Part shown: positions 15,101 to 30,100 of the stretch, one piece after another
How the letters are laid out: each line of letters opens with the position of its first letter
Numbering within the stretch: position 1 is the stretch's first letter
NCBI GenBank assembly: GCA_963969395.1
Contig: OZ017795.1
Coordinates: forward strand, 22,921,063 to 22,985,062
DNA length: 64,000 nt
Direction of reading: 5' to 3'
Source of the DNA: Pseudoscleropodium purum
Taxonomy: Eukaryota > Streptophyta > Bryopsida > Hypnales > Brachytheciaceae
Made by a program: the position numbers and the translations under genes
The notes under the pieces: model-generated
Database searches by the model: none
The model's input: only the letters and a program-made list of their open reading frames with translations
What the model was told of the DNA's origin: nothing

Positions 15101-18100
15101 AGTGTTATGGCCACAATGTATGCATGATAAACTATTATATTCTAGATTGAATGATTCCGTTTATGAAATATCTTTTATGGATGTTTTAGAAGGATAAAGA
15201 TTCAAATGTGTAATTCATAACTTTTCAGTTAAATGTTTATATGCTACCTCCTCCATCCCAAAATGATCTTTTTGATAGACAAAATGTTCCGGATTAAGGT
15301 TAAAAATAATATTTTTTCAAAAAGATTTGACATATAAATAAAGTTCAATGCACTCGTATTACTCTAGACGTTTGGATTTTAAAGCATGGTTTTAATGTAC
15401 TTGAAGATTGAATTTTGAGACCATTTCTATCAAGCACCATTAGCCACTCAATTCTTTGCGACAATATAAAAACATGTAGAAGTGGCCTACTCAAGCAAAG
15501 TCAATTTTTTATAAGTTGCTAATTCAATGAAGAAGAGGGTTACTAATTTTAACATGGTATTGATTAATTAGGGGCCATCCATGCATGAGGCTAATATGTT
15601 GTTGACTTGGTATAGAGATTTGAACTCTCCTATTAGAGCAAGTTCTTCATTCAAGCCCACACAATTCGAATTGTCCTTCAAAAGTTGCAATGAAAGAATT
15701 ATTTACAATAGGAATAGAAATGTGACCTATTTCTATGGATTTGAGCACTGTAGACTGTAGAGTGAGAAATTGCCCACCAATCCCCTTCTTTTTACAACAA
15801 AATCATTTTGGAACAAGATAATTATAGCCAACAAGAAGATCATTTTGGGACGAAAGGAATAGTATATAATGTTTACCAAATAAGTCTCAATTTTAGGGTA
15901 TAAATAGGGACTTTACCTTGAATAGTTGCATATTACTCCTAGTGGGAATGAGCCAAATTAAATTGATATAAAAAATTCCAATGAAGATTAGAACCATTTC
16001 ATGTTGGATAGTTAGAATGAACAAGTGTCATTTCAGAAGGATTAAAAAGAAAAATTCAACTTAGAGTGCACTACAACTTGAAGAGTGTGCATAGAGTCTA
16101 ATATAGTAGTAATATTTGATTGTATGATCTTTTGAATTTAAGGTTGTAATTGACTAGTTTTATGTAAAATGTGAAGATTGTGAAAATAAAAAGTGTGTGG
16201 AATTATGTATAGGTGCATTAATTGTCATTGTAAAAAATTTATTATTGTCCTATTTTCGATGTTTTCTAATGTGTACTAATAAAAAAGAGGAAGTATTAGA
16301 TATATCTACAATGAATTTTGAAGATATAAAAAATTAAATTAAATTATGATGTCAAGAGTTCATGTGTAAAATATGATAAATATTGATAGCATGTAAAATT
16401 TGGAGAATCAAAACAATATTAGAGATTTGGTGATTTGTTTTTTGAATGTTTGTAATGTATTTGTGTGTCATATTAGAATTTTAGCAAAAGGACTTCCAAA
16501 TAAGGCAAACTTTCATTTTTCTATTAATAAGATATAAATAAGAGTGATAACAAAAGACTATAAGCAAGCACTTGATTTACCTCAGTTTTGTTATTCTATT
16601 AGGAAATAAATTACTCTTTAGCAATTGAATTGGATTATAGGTAAATTGTAACTAGAGATAAAATCATTTTTCTTTTAACATAAAATTTCTATTAAATAGT
16701 CTCCATAGATTAAACTTAGAGCTAGGAGTTAGAATCTAAATTAGATGATTACTAGTTTTTATTACATATGCTTCATCTTTTATGTTTTCTACATTCTATT
16801 TATATAATAAAGTCCTATATTCAATGCAAAGAAATCACTCTATGCAAGTTTGTACTTAAAAATATCAATTTGTTATATTATTGATGTTATTCTATTATAA
16901 TATAATAGCCACAATGAAGTTAATCATACAAATTAAAAAAATATATACTTCAAATAACTTGCTAAAGCCACATAGTATAATAAATTTATAATTAGTAGAG
17001 TTGGTTAAATCCTAATTAATTAGTTATATATATAATTATTGAATTATATGCATAAAGAATGATTTTATATAGTTGATGTAAATAGTGAAGAATTTTTACT
17101 TTGCAACACCATTGCATTGTCCACATGCATCAATATTACCTTCTTCACAACACAATCCATCCTGGAAAATTCAATTATAGTCACAACAATAGTAATATAT
17201 TTATAAAAATGAAATTATATTGTAAAAAATATCAAAATCCAACTTTTTTTCACCACTTTGATTCATTAGTGATGAATACAACCGTATACTTTTAACTCAA
17301 TTATAAACAATGATTATCCTTTGAAGTCAAGTAATTTACAACGGTTAATGTTGATGTTGAACTTTTACAACATTTACGATTTATGTCAATTGTATAATAA
17401 GGACAACAATTCAATTTATTGTCAAAAAATCCAATAGGGCGACCTTGGCATTTTTTATAATTCTCACATTGATGACCTTCCCAACCTTCTTGGCAAATAC
17501 ATTTGCCATCCTATGATTGTAATTAGAACTTGTCAAATTTGCATATTGGAGTAATGAATCAATTTTTAATAGAAAATATCAAATTATCAAACATTAAATA
17601 TAATAAATTTAAGTGTGTATAAATTGCAAACAAAATCCCCATTTCATTAGGATTTTGTAGATATACAACATACCTCAAATTGCCCATATTCTGAACAATT
17701 TATTTGACTATCACAAATAACATTTGATTGTGAACATGACATAGTTGAATTTGGCATGTTTCTTGCATCACAAAGTTGTAGAGGAGATGTAACTCCTGAA
17801 CCATCTACACACTATAGTAAATAATGCAAAATAAACTAATTGCATATTTTAAAATTTCATATTTTTAATAAATATAAATATATATTTTATAATAAATAAA
17901 TAAATAATAAAATTAAGTTTAATGAAATCTCTTGCAACACTGTCATTAACAATTAAATAACTAAAATTCTACAAAAATGTTACAAATGATTTGAAACAAA
18001 TAGATTTTAATTTTTTTTTTAAACATTACAAAATTTCAAAAGCTTTCATATAATTGAATTCAACTTAGAATTATATTTGTAGATTTAAGCAATTTTTTAT

Positions 18101-21100
18101 TATTCTTGAAAAAATGTCAATACATAAGTTCTAAATATCTCCCCATTTTCAACAATTATTATGGAAGTTATAAAAGGAGAGAAATGCAAATTTCTCATGG
18201 ACCAATAAAGGAGAGATTTAGAAACTCAATTGACTGTAGAGATTGTTTAAAGGAATCACTTAAAGTGCAATTTCATAAATTTAAATTTCACAATTTCAAC
18301 TAAACTTAGCCAAATTTGATTTTTTAAAAAGTTTTTTAATGTAAAAAATTTAATATTTAATTGAAGAAAAATTATGATTTTTGCTTGCAACCTATTATGT
18401 ACTTTTAGCTTGTATGTGATGAACAATTATTTGATATTGTTTGTTTTTATTTTCAAAAGCTTCTCATACATATGCATAGAGATAGAAATTGGTTTGAAAA
18501 AGTGCAAGGTGACAAAATATTTGCAAAGTCCACTTACAATAATAGAAAGTTTGAATTTTATTCAAGTATATGAAGATGTAAAACCTTAACACAAATAAAT
18601 AACAAATTTATGTTTCATTTTTTGTTATTTAGTTGTCTTTTATCCTAGGGCAAATGCAAGAAAGACCAATTGTTTTGAGTAGCGTTTTCCTTTTTTCCTT
18701 TCCCCTTTCCTTTCCCTTTCCCTTTCCCTTAGTACTCATGATTTTTTTGGGAGTACAATATAATTAGAAAAAAAATTAAAAATGTGAAAAATATGTTTAA
18801 TGTGTACACTTCTAAGAAGAAGGTACCCTAGGAAGAAAAAGCATAGAAAAATTCTCTAAGTAGGAGAACTTAAAAAGTACAAAATCTCATGAAAATAGAT
18901 ACTTTAATGTTTTAATTTATAAAAAAAATAGGGAAAACATTTTTCAAAGAAACTAAAAATTGTTCATTTAGAAAGACTTTATAGTGAAGAGATTTCACCA
19001 AAAGAATCATCTTGAAACCATTTTCAATATTCATAATTGCGTGCACAAGAAAGCCCTATTTGCAATTTTGCATGAATGTAAAAGACATAAATAATGTTCA
19101 AATTTTTTTTTTGATAGACACATGCTTCTTTTAGCCCACACAAATTTCAGCTCTAGATCATTAATTTTGGGCAATCCCTAATATTAAAAACCTCTAAATT
19201 GCAAAGGGTGACAATTAGCTAAATTTAAATTTAAGTATATTATGATTCTTGAAAAATAAGTGCTCAAATAAATGTCTAGTCACTAATCTTTTAAAATAAA
19301 TTCAATTACATTGGCTTCAATTTGCAAAAGTTATGCCTTGTGAGAACTCCAACACTTGAAATGTGTCAAAAAAACAAAAACAAAAACAAATAGTAGGGAT
19401 GTAAGTTGAATAGAACTATAGAGGTGTATTTGATACCAATTAGAATGCTTTCAAAAAGGAATAAACGTATATGACTATTTGTAGTTTCAAATTCAGTAAA
19501 TATAAAATATTGAATTTAAGATATATTAAAATTTAAAATCCAACTTGGATTAGGCTTTACATAGGATAATTGTTTGGGTTATTCTCATGAGTATTTGGTC
19601 ATTGTAGTTATGGCAGTAAGATAGAACAAATAAGTTAGAATTAAATTATTCTTTAAAAAAAACTCAAAATTGTCATTCCTAGTGCAAAGAGCAAAAATTT
19701 AAATACAAAAAATTGACATACATATTCAAAGTATCTTGCAATAGACTAATATGACAATGTTTAGAAAAAAATTCAAATTCTTTAACAACATAGAATGCAA
19801 AATAATCGTGTTCAAAGTAACAAAAACATGTTTTTTGGCACCATGGCAAACTAGTTCATAAGACTTTGGGTTCTCTCTAAATTAAAAATTTTGCATTTTA
19901 GATTTTGAATTAAAAAACTTTACCTCAAAGAATTGAGAAAGGGATCTAGGAAAAAAAATAATGCAATTTTTACTCTTTAAGAAATTGTTAAATTGAAGTA
20001 GGTACATGATATAGAGAAAAGAAAAAGATGGAATTAAATCACACTTATTACAATGACAAGAGTATTCTAACTCTCAAAATGAATTATGTGAAATGTTTTT
20101 TTGGAAATATGTGAAAATCAATCTCAAAAATGAATCCTATACATTGTTTTTTTCAAAAAGTTGCTTTGATTTTTTGCAAAACAAGCTGCTTCATAATTTT
20201 CTCATTCACTTATCCAAATGGAACAAACCAAAGCATTCCATATAGAATGTAATATGTGAAAAACAAAATTTTAGAATTTTCATTTCAAATTTTTGTGATT
20301 TCTATTCAATAACTTAATATTTGTCATTAGAGGATTTTTTGGGGTCCAAGAAGGTTGCACGTTCCCAGTCATTCTTTGACCCTTCAAACTGGCCAAAACC
20401 TATTGCCTGACTTGGCAGTGTGACTGCCATGTCATTTTTTTTAAAAAAGAAACTTTATTTTTCATTTTAAAAAATTAAAAAAATTCAATTTAAAAATTAA
20501 TTAATTAATTAATTCTAATAGCGTGGCGTTTGCTTCACTACAAGGGGAACTGCGGGAGGAGCTACTTGAAATGGCCCTCCTAGACCCCATAAAATCCTTT
20601 GACAACTTAGAATGGCAAAACTCTTACTTCCAAGCATTGATTGAAATAAAATATTCCTAAAAAGCTTATGTATTTTTTATCTTTAAAAGAAGGTTTCAAA
20701 AAAATTCTCCAAAAATTGAGATAAGAGGAATTTGCCAAATTTTCAATTGTCTATCAAGGGAACAATTGGACTTTAGAAATTAACTAAATTTTTTATGTTA
20801 AAATTAACAAAACCAAACATCCTAAATATTAATCAAAAATAGTTTCATTGTTTTTAGTGGATTTTTGGATTTGTATTAAAAAGTTATTATATTAGTCCTA
20901 TTACAATACAATAGTTTGTTTTGCAATGACATCACTTTACAATAAATTAAATTTATTAAAATTTTGTGTTGTAATAATAATGTTTCTTTGATGATTTTCA
21001 TATGGAATAAATTTGTTTTATATTGTATATACAATGTTCAATGTACTTCTAGAATAGTGTTGCTACAATACCATATACAATAATATTGTTTCAATATTGG

Positions 21101-24100
21101 CATTATGACTTTTTTGTACAAATTACAAAAAGACCTAAAACTATGAAAAGGTTTTTAAAATATTGGCTACTATTCAAATAATAATATCAAATTTTATAAT
21201 TTTATAATATTTTTTTTCAAAAATTATGTGATTAAAAATAGTTATAAGCTATACATTGAATTACATTTAAATTTTTTAGTCTTTTTACATCATCAATGTC
21301 AAACTTCATATTGAATTCTATCCTATATTTTATGATATGATTTTTTTATAATATCATAATAAGATAAATATCATTTACTTACTTGTACTTGACGTCTTTG
21401 AATGCCTTCACAAGTACCCAAACAATCATTCCAAGGACCCACCAACCACGAATATGTTTGGCAAGGCTGTGAAACATATTATAATTGAATAAGGTAATAT
21501 TATCAAAAATATTTTTTCTGAATTTTTATAAACTATGATGATTTGTTGAGTTAATTAATTTATTTCAATTTATTCTTTTATAATTTAGATATATAAAATT
21601 TAAAATTTAAAATTTATTAGAATACATTTAAAAAGTGTAGTTTGTCTTTAGGATAAGTGACAATAAATGAAATTGTAAGAATAGTAAATCACAATATAAG
21701 AATAAAATTAAAAGAATTTTTAATTTTTTTAATTTAATGAAAATTAGGTTTGAATTGCAGTAGATAGGTTCTAATTTAGTTGTGTCTGATGATGTGAGTC
21801 ATGTTTAAAATAATTAAATTGCAAATATAAACATTGCATTTGTAAATGAAATCATTCACAAAAATATTTCAACCTTTTATAAATTAGGAAATCGAAGTTA
21901 GAAAGACATATTCCAAACTCTATAATTTATTTCCTAAGATATTTTTATAAAATTTATAGATGCACTATATTCAAACTTAAATTTTCTTAGTTGTTACTGA
22001 TTTCAAGTAATAATATGAAGTTTGTCATATTCAATTATATCCCAATTATTTGATATAAATAAATTATAGAGTTTGTGGAATTCTTACAATTGCTAATAAG
22101 TTGTACATGTCAAAATGGAAATTTTATATTATTTTAATTTTTTAATTCTATATATTAAAATTAAATTATTATTTTTCTATGATAATACTACTTTGTTTAT
22201 GATCTTCTATTACAAAATATTTTTACTTAAAATCTTAAAATATTACAATATATCTTGTAATCAATATAATTTTGATCTTATTTTATCATTTTAGAAGTCC
22301 TAATAATTTTTATTTTGATCATTCCTGAATAAATCAAAAAGAAATTTCCTTTATGAATTATTTTATAAAAAATCAAATATCAATATTTACTTATTAAATG
22401 GTACAACTTCCTGTATATATATACTGTCAAATATTGAACTTGAAGTTTATAGTCGAATGTGTTTGAAGTGTGAAAAATATATTTATCACTTGAAACAGTT
22501 CTTTTCCTACTTTACATTTTAAAATAGATTTGAACATAATTAAAATATTTTTGAATATTTTATATTTTACATATTTGTAGTTTAAAATTTTCAAAAATTA
22601 TAGGGATCTTGTTTCTTTCCAAATTGATTGTGAATCTTTAAGTTATAAAAACATATGGGTTCATGAGTTACAATATTAATATTAATATTATATTTTTATA
22701 ATATCAATAACTATATATTACGGAGTATATAAATGGCCAAATCAAATGTAGAATGAAATTTCACTATGAGGCTATTGGGCTTTTTCTTATGAGTCAAGTC
22801 AATGTTTATCATTTGCTTAGAAATTCAAGTTTAAAAAATGAAAATTTTCATGCAACCATTTTCATTTTGTACTATTTAAATAATTGAAAATATTATGTCA
22901 ATATACATATGGACAATGTCAATTTAATGCCATTTAATAAAATTATTTTATCTTTTTTTCAAAGTTTAAAATAAAGGTAGAAAGTCTAAAATGAAGATAA
23001 AAATTGGAGATTAAATTGGAGTTTTTATTAATCTTGAGCATTAATAAAATAACCTATAACTTTTTGTAGTTCAATTTGGTTAACTTTATAAAAATTACAT
23101 CATTTATTTTGATAAATAAAATTTTAGTGACATATTTTTTAAACATAATTTTTCCTTTTGATATTTATATAGAAATCAAATCCTATAAAGTAAATTTTAT
23201 GGATAGCTATAGCAATAATCACATGTGTATTGCAAGGTTTTTTAGTAGTTGGAAGTAGCAATTGATAACATGAAGAGTCTCTTTCAATATGAAGTGAAGA
23301 TCTACAAATAACATCTCTTGATCTCACACCCGTACCACATGGCACATTGCAAAATTCCCAATTCATTACATCCCAATATGTGGCATTACAAGTTTGAGAA
23401 ACACACGATTGAGTCTTTACAACAAAGTCATATTTAGATCCACATAGACTAGAATGTGCTATGTTGCCTAAATTGTCTAAGCACAATACCAATCTGCAAA
23501 ATAATCATTTTGTAATCTTAAATATAAATTAAATATGAAGTATTATTTGTATCCAATCCATATATATTTCTCTCTCTCTATATATATTTGATAATTGCAC
23601 ATTACAATACACAAAGTCCCATCATGCATTTACATTGCATAATATGCTTGGTTTCCACTAGTTTAAAAAAATTCAAAAAATCTTTTAACATAGTAAATCC
23701 AAAATGATTCTAATTTTTAAATCTATGTTAAAAAATTAAGAACCATCTCAAGAGTTTTCAATGAGGCCTCTAAATTTAAATTTAGTGGACATAATGTGTT
23801 GTGACAAGGTACTCTTTCAATGTAAAATTTTCAATTTCAAGTACTTAAAGATTTTTAAATTTATTAAAAAATAAAAATCTTCAGTATTGTAGCATAAAAA
23901 CATCTTAAATTTATTTGTGCATGTATGTGTGTGAATGTTTGTAGTATAATTATATTGAAATTAACTTAACTTATATTCATCACTAGTCACTGGTCTCCTA
24001 AAACTATTCACCATCAACATACAAATTTATTTTCTAATGTCCTAGTTATAGATAGCATTTAGCTACTAATGTACTACTTTGATTTAATATGGTTGTTCTT

Positions 24101-27100
24101 GTGTTTTCAAAAGTTACTATAATTATAACTAATTGACAATAATTGATTATTTTAATATTTTAACTCTTGCATAAGCTAGTCAATCTCTTATCAACCTTTC
24201 TACAAATATTTTTATACCAAACCCATTTTTTCTTGAATTTTCATAGACCCTAAAATAGGAATTTTTTTTTAATGATTTTTAGTGGATTTGGAGAATTGTT
24301 TAAGGTCATATTTTAATCAATTCAAGCAAGCAGCTTCTTCTATAAGAATTGATTAGTGCTATAGAGAATTTTACAAGAAATTATTAACTTCGTTCAATCC
24401 ATATGGCTAATGTATTGTTCTTCTAACCCCAAAGTTCTAAGACTATGTTTTCACCGGAAACTTTGAAAACTGTCACTTTTAGTACAAGTACCAAATTTTT
24501 GAAAAAAAATATTTTTTTAACACATGTAACCATATAGTCTTGTAGTATGCTGATTTGAAAACATGTGGTAAGAATTTCAAAAATTTCCACTACATGGATT
24601 GCAAGATATTTGTATTCCAATTCTCTCAAAAAAAAATTTTGTCCCTTTGAAAAACAAAGCAGCTGCCTTTCCCAAGCTCACTTTTCTATGAAAAATTGTC
24701 AAAAATTGTGGTATTTCTTTGGATTCTTTTTCCTAGACAAGTTGGCTATATACTTGAAAAATTTCAGATCATCTGGAATTGAGCAACATATAGGAAAAAA
24801 TAGTAAGTAGAAAATAGCAAAGAATGATTTAAAATATTAAATTGTTAAGAATTTGATTATGGGATTGAAAATTTTTAATCCCAATGGTTGCAATATCATA
24901 ATACAAATTTGACATCTTGTGATCTTATTTTGTTTTCCAAAAATTATGAAAATTGAATAAGATAAAGGACTTCAAAGTTTATTTTAGAGTATAAAATCTA
25001 TAACTACCTACAAACTAGAAGTCCTCATAACTTTTGATTTTTTTATCAAAATGGAATGATAAAAAGCTTTTTTAAGTATATATGACTCTGGAAAACCAAT
25101 TTCAAATATTTAATTCTCAAAAAAATGATTTTTTTTCTTGTTTGCTTGGAGTACCTAGCATTTATGGAAAAAAGGAACATATCAAAGCATAATTTTTTTA
25201 TTCATATTTCCAAATGTTATGACACTTAAAACATATGAAAGATATTCCTTGTGTCCATGTTCTATTAAAATCTGGACTAAAAATATAAAAATCTCTAGTC
25301 ACACATACTTGCTGAAAATTGCTATGTAGCCAAAAAGAATGCAAGCGAATCCTTTGGGGGTTAATGTCTTCTTTGAAATTATTTTACATTTTGTATTTTC
25401 ACTTTAAAAAAAATTAAAACTAATCATGTAAGTTTTTCTACCAAGTGTAGTTTATAATCTCTATGGATTTGCAAGCTACTTAAGGTATTTTGTAAAATAT
25501 CAGTGCTAAACATCTATTAGATTTGGGGTATCAATAGATATCAAAATTGTATAATTATGTTGAAAATGAAAAAAAAAATTCTAAAGAAAAACAAAAAGAT
25601 ATGGGCAAGTGCTTCTTAACTATTTAAGATAAGAAAAAAAATAGAAAATAGAAGTCATTAAAAAAATGAAAAATAGTTGTTTTTGAAGTTCAATTGTAAA
25701 GAAATGTAGTAGACTAGAAGAAGAGTAATTCCAGTTGTGTGGCCAATCTGAATGAAGAATCTATTGGCAATAGTTCATTGTAGACAACTAAAAGAGTATT
25801 TGGAAAAAAAATCATAATTTTTGAGTGATCAAATTTCAAGAGAATAGTTAGAAGAATTTTTTAAGAAAGGCCAACAAACTTCAATTTGTCCTAGTGTAAG
25901 ATTTTTGTACTACACTTGATATTTGGGGGAGAAATTGCATTCAAAATCATAATACTTATATGCTTGCAAAATTCTGGATGAAAAAAATGATTTTTTATGA
26001 GCTATCCAAAATTGCTAGAAAAACTTCTAGCAACAAAGCTTTTGATTGGGGCATTAAATTAGAAAAATCACATTTTCAAGAAAAGATTATACATCTTTTC
26101 CTTGTGTCAAATTTTTAAAAAGATCCATTCAAAATTTCACACAAAATAGAAATCCAAGTGTGTTACAATAAAAGAAAAATTGTTTATCAAATGCTAGTCT
26201 AAATTTTTTTTAACAAAAATAGGATATGCTTCAAATATTACTTGATAATTTTTAAATTTAGCTAAATGTAATGTATACTTCAATTAACATCTATTCAACA
26301 TTAGATTTGTATTTATCACCTTTTTTGATAACCTTCTCCACAAATTTTGTCACATTCATTCCATGGTCCTACATATAGATTATATTGTCTACATTCAATT
26401 ACATTACATTCCTGCATAGTTAATTACTTTTTTATGAGAATGAAAATCACGTTAGTTGTTGCAAATGACACAACTCATGATATTTTGATTATATTTTTTT
26501 TTGTGAGATAATGCAATTTTTTTTAAATATTTAGATTTTGTATTTTGATATTGTTTAATGATAAATCAAAAGTCTTTTGAAGATTACATGTAGCTTACAA
26601 TAAGTATATTGACTTTCTTTCTATATTAATACAAATTTTTAAAATAAAAAGATTAGTAGATGCTTATAAATTCATAAATTGTAAATACTTTAGTACAATT
26701 TTATTCAGAATGCAATCATCTATGCTAATTTTGTATTTTTAGTATTCATTCAATTTTCAAGTGTGTTATTATCTCCAATAGTTTGTAAAGTTCATCACTT
26801 TTCAACTAAATATAATGAAGGGTTGGCATAGCATTTGAGGGTTGCTCACTAAACATGGAATTTTTGTTTTTTTTCTTTGAAATTTTCACACAACATGTGC
26901 CCAAGGAGTAGCTTTACGGTGCAATAATTTTCATAATTTTTGACTAGATGGATAAAAAAATTATTTTATGATATGTAGTTTTCATTAGTTGGTAGGCAAC
27001 CCAAAAATTTCTTAAAAAATCACTTTCTTAAGAAATAAAAAATTGAAATTGGTTTTCAAGATTTACGTAAACATGAAAATATTAGAATCATTCCATTTTA

Positions 27101-30100
27101 ATTAACGAGATAAAAGTTATGAGGAGTTTTAATTTGCAATAGTTATGGAATCTATATTCCAAAATAAACTTTAAAATCCTTTATTTAACTCAATTTTCAA
27201 TATTTTTGAAAAAAATAAGAGCATTGAGTATAGATTGTTTATTATAACATCCTTACCAATGAGATTGGAATTTTTCAATTTCATAATCAAATTCTTAATA
27301 ATTTAGTGTTTTGAATCATTCTAGAAGTAGAAGTAGAAAATATTTTACGTGGTTAAAAGTTATCTTTGTAGTTCAATTCTTGTTCAAATCTTGCAAATAA
27401 GCAATCAAACTTGAAGTTAGAGTATTCATGATCTTTACAGGAATCTCATGATTAGCTTAAAATGTTGAAAAGCTTATATATAATATATTTTTAAAATTCA
27501 TCAACATAAGTGGACCTATTCTAAACAACTTAGTAAACTGTCTTGATGTATTTTTATCAAGTCTCCTAAGCTTATACAAGTACAACTATCTCTTGAAAAG
27601 AGATAATCTATCTACCCTCCAAATATTAAAATGATTATTTCCCTTCCTTTATAAAATATTTTTCTTACAACTCTTGGACACATGGAATACATTGATATGT
27701 TGATGAGAATAAGGATATATATATAGACACATTGCATAAATACAATGTACGAACAACAAGACATTAAATTATTCATTTGTAGTTGGGGCCTAGCTTGACA
27801 TGGCCTAATAAGGTCCCAATTGGGACAATAGAACCTGGCCAAGCATGCAAGGTACCAAGTATAGACGAAAGATTGCAACAACAACTCCAACAAACTTGAA
27901 GATGACCACCACCACTCATGTCTTGCACAAGGCAATGATTTTGAGGTTTAGGTTGCGGTTTAGGATTTTAGGATCTTCTTTTAACAATGAATCAATTTAT
28001 ATATCCCACATCATTTATGTAAATTAGTTCATTGTTAAAAGAAGATCCTAAAATCCTAAACCGCAACCTAAACCTCAAAATCATTGCCTTGTGCAAGACA
28101 TGAGTGGTGGTGGTCATCTTCAAGTTTGTTGGAGTTGATGTTGCAATCTTTCGTCTATACTTGGTACCTTGCATGCTTGGCCAGGTCCCATTGTCTCAAT
28201 TGGAACCTTATTAAGCTATGTTGGGCTATATCCACCTTTGAATGGACAATTTAACATCCTACTTACAAACATGGGACATGAATATGGATATGGATATTGG
28301 CATTCAAATATATGTACAACAAATGGATGTTACCTACGGATATGGCTTATAATCACATGTCCAACATCAATTGTTATCACATATATATAGAGAGACATAT
28401 ATATGATTTGGGGATAATAAAAATGAAAAGTGTTAGTTTTCTTTTCTAGTGGTAGACCATGAAAAATAGATAACAATTTATATATTTTTTAATCTGGAAA
28501 TTTGGAAGTCTAGATTTTGGTGTCCCTTTTGAGTAACTATCCACTATCTACTCAAAAGGGACAATTTGAGTAGTTTAAGTTCATGTAAATATTTTTATAT
28601 AAAAAAAAATAAGAATCTAGTAAATAAAAATATAGTATCACTTATTCCAGTGTCATTTTAATATCAATCAACAATACATTCAACATTATGTATAATTGGG
28701 TGTGAAAATTCTAGAGGTTTGACACTAATTGTATTCTATTATGATGATGAATCCATTTTACCTTTTACTTCTTAATTATTACAAATTGCTTATCAATTGT
28801 GTCTAAAATTTAGATATGCCAAATCATATAACTTGTATAAAATTTACATAATTGATATTAAGCATGCTTTTATATATTTATGTTTTTTCATATAAATAGG
28901 GGCCAAATCTGGTTAAATTTAAAGTGATTTATAGAATGATACAAAGTAGTTCATTAATATTTTATCATTTATGAGTATTGAATTATGTAAAATTTTACAA
29001 GAAATGAAAAAAAAAATTACTAAAAAAGTAAAAATTGTCATTTGATTTTGTAATAGATTCCAGCAAAAGATTTGAAATTTTTATTTTTTAACTATTATTA
29101 ATGATAATGAAATTGATTTAATATATTTCTATTTTCAAATTGCATTCATATTATTAATAAATAAAATAAAATAAAAATACTTAAATCCATAAATTATAAT
29201 TAAAGGAAATCTTGATATTTAAATATGACCTTATAAACTTGTAAACCTATAGCTTTTTAAGTACAAATATTTTTTGATTGAAAAATCTTGTAAATTAGAA
29301 AAAATAAGAGATTGTAAAAAGTTGTTTATCTAGAATTTTAGAATTCTCTTTATTACCTGTGAGATTCTAGGCAATGTAGATTGTATACAATTGGATGCAT
29401 CCACTTCAACGTAATTTCCAATATAGCACTTAAATGTAGCATCCTACATTATTTTACATAAATCATTTATAATTTACAAAATACAAAGAATTTCAAGTAC
29501 TTCTATATAAAAATCATGTAACCAAGTCAAGAAACTCAAAAGAAAATATAAGAAAAATATGACAATTACTTACAAATAATTTCTTTGACATTTGCAAGAT
29601 TGACAAAAATTTGAATATTTATTTTTATTTAATTAGATATTATAAGGAATTTAAAAATAAAATAATTTATTTTTACTAAAAATTAAAACTTCCAAATTTT
29701 CTTCAATCTTTTAATAAAGTTGAAATAAAATTGATTAATTGAATGTTTTTAATGCCCTTCTCAAATATTATAAGATATTTAGTTATAATTAAATAAGTAT
29801 AAGATTTTATGAAATGAATGAATATAAATCTATCACAAAATATATGATTTTGTCTACGTGTGTGAAATAAATATGTTTCTATTAATAAGCCATTTAAAAA
29901 GAAAACCTTTAATTTTAACAATTTTTAAACTCATACAATTTTAACAATTTTTTAACAATTTAAAAAAAAATAATGCAGATAAGTTGTAAAGATTGTCATC
30001 AATATTATATATAATCCATTTTGTAGTAATAAGTGCAAATTTTACATTAAATTCAGGGCATTAGGTACCTGGTATCCACCTCCACATGAACTATTACATG

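Larger units (their letters stand above)
17812..21382 (-). other. Intron 17 of the protease gene (3571 bp)
   Basis: Includes a pyrimidine microsatellite (18685-18730) and a GC-richer patch at 20340-20590 with a small hairpin. Otherwise AT-rich, unassigned. Confidence 0.65.
26412..29356 (-). other. Intron 14 of the protease gene (2945 bp)
   Basis: Holds a truncated TTAA-family element, a near-perfect large palindrome and a 15-bp stem hairpin. Confidence 0.7.

Noticed and set aside
18685..18730. CCCTTT run as a telomere-like array
   Set aside because: The unit is irregular ctttcc/ccttt without the TTTAGGG core; an ordinary microsatellite.
27845..28174. Two nearly identical 60-residue proteins on opposite strands
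   Set aside because: They are mirror images produced by the palindrome, with no family match and no separate start or splice context.
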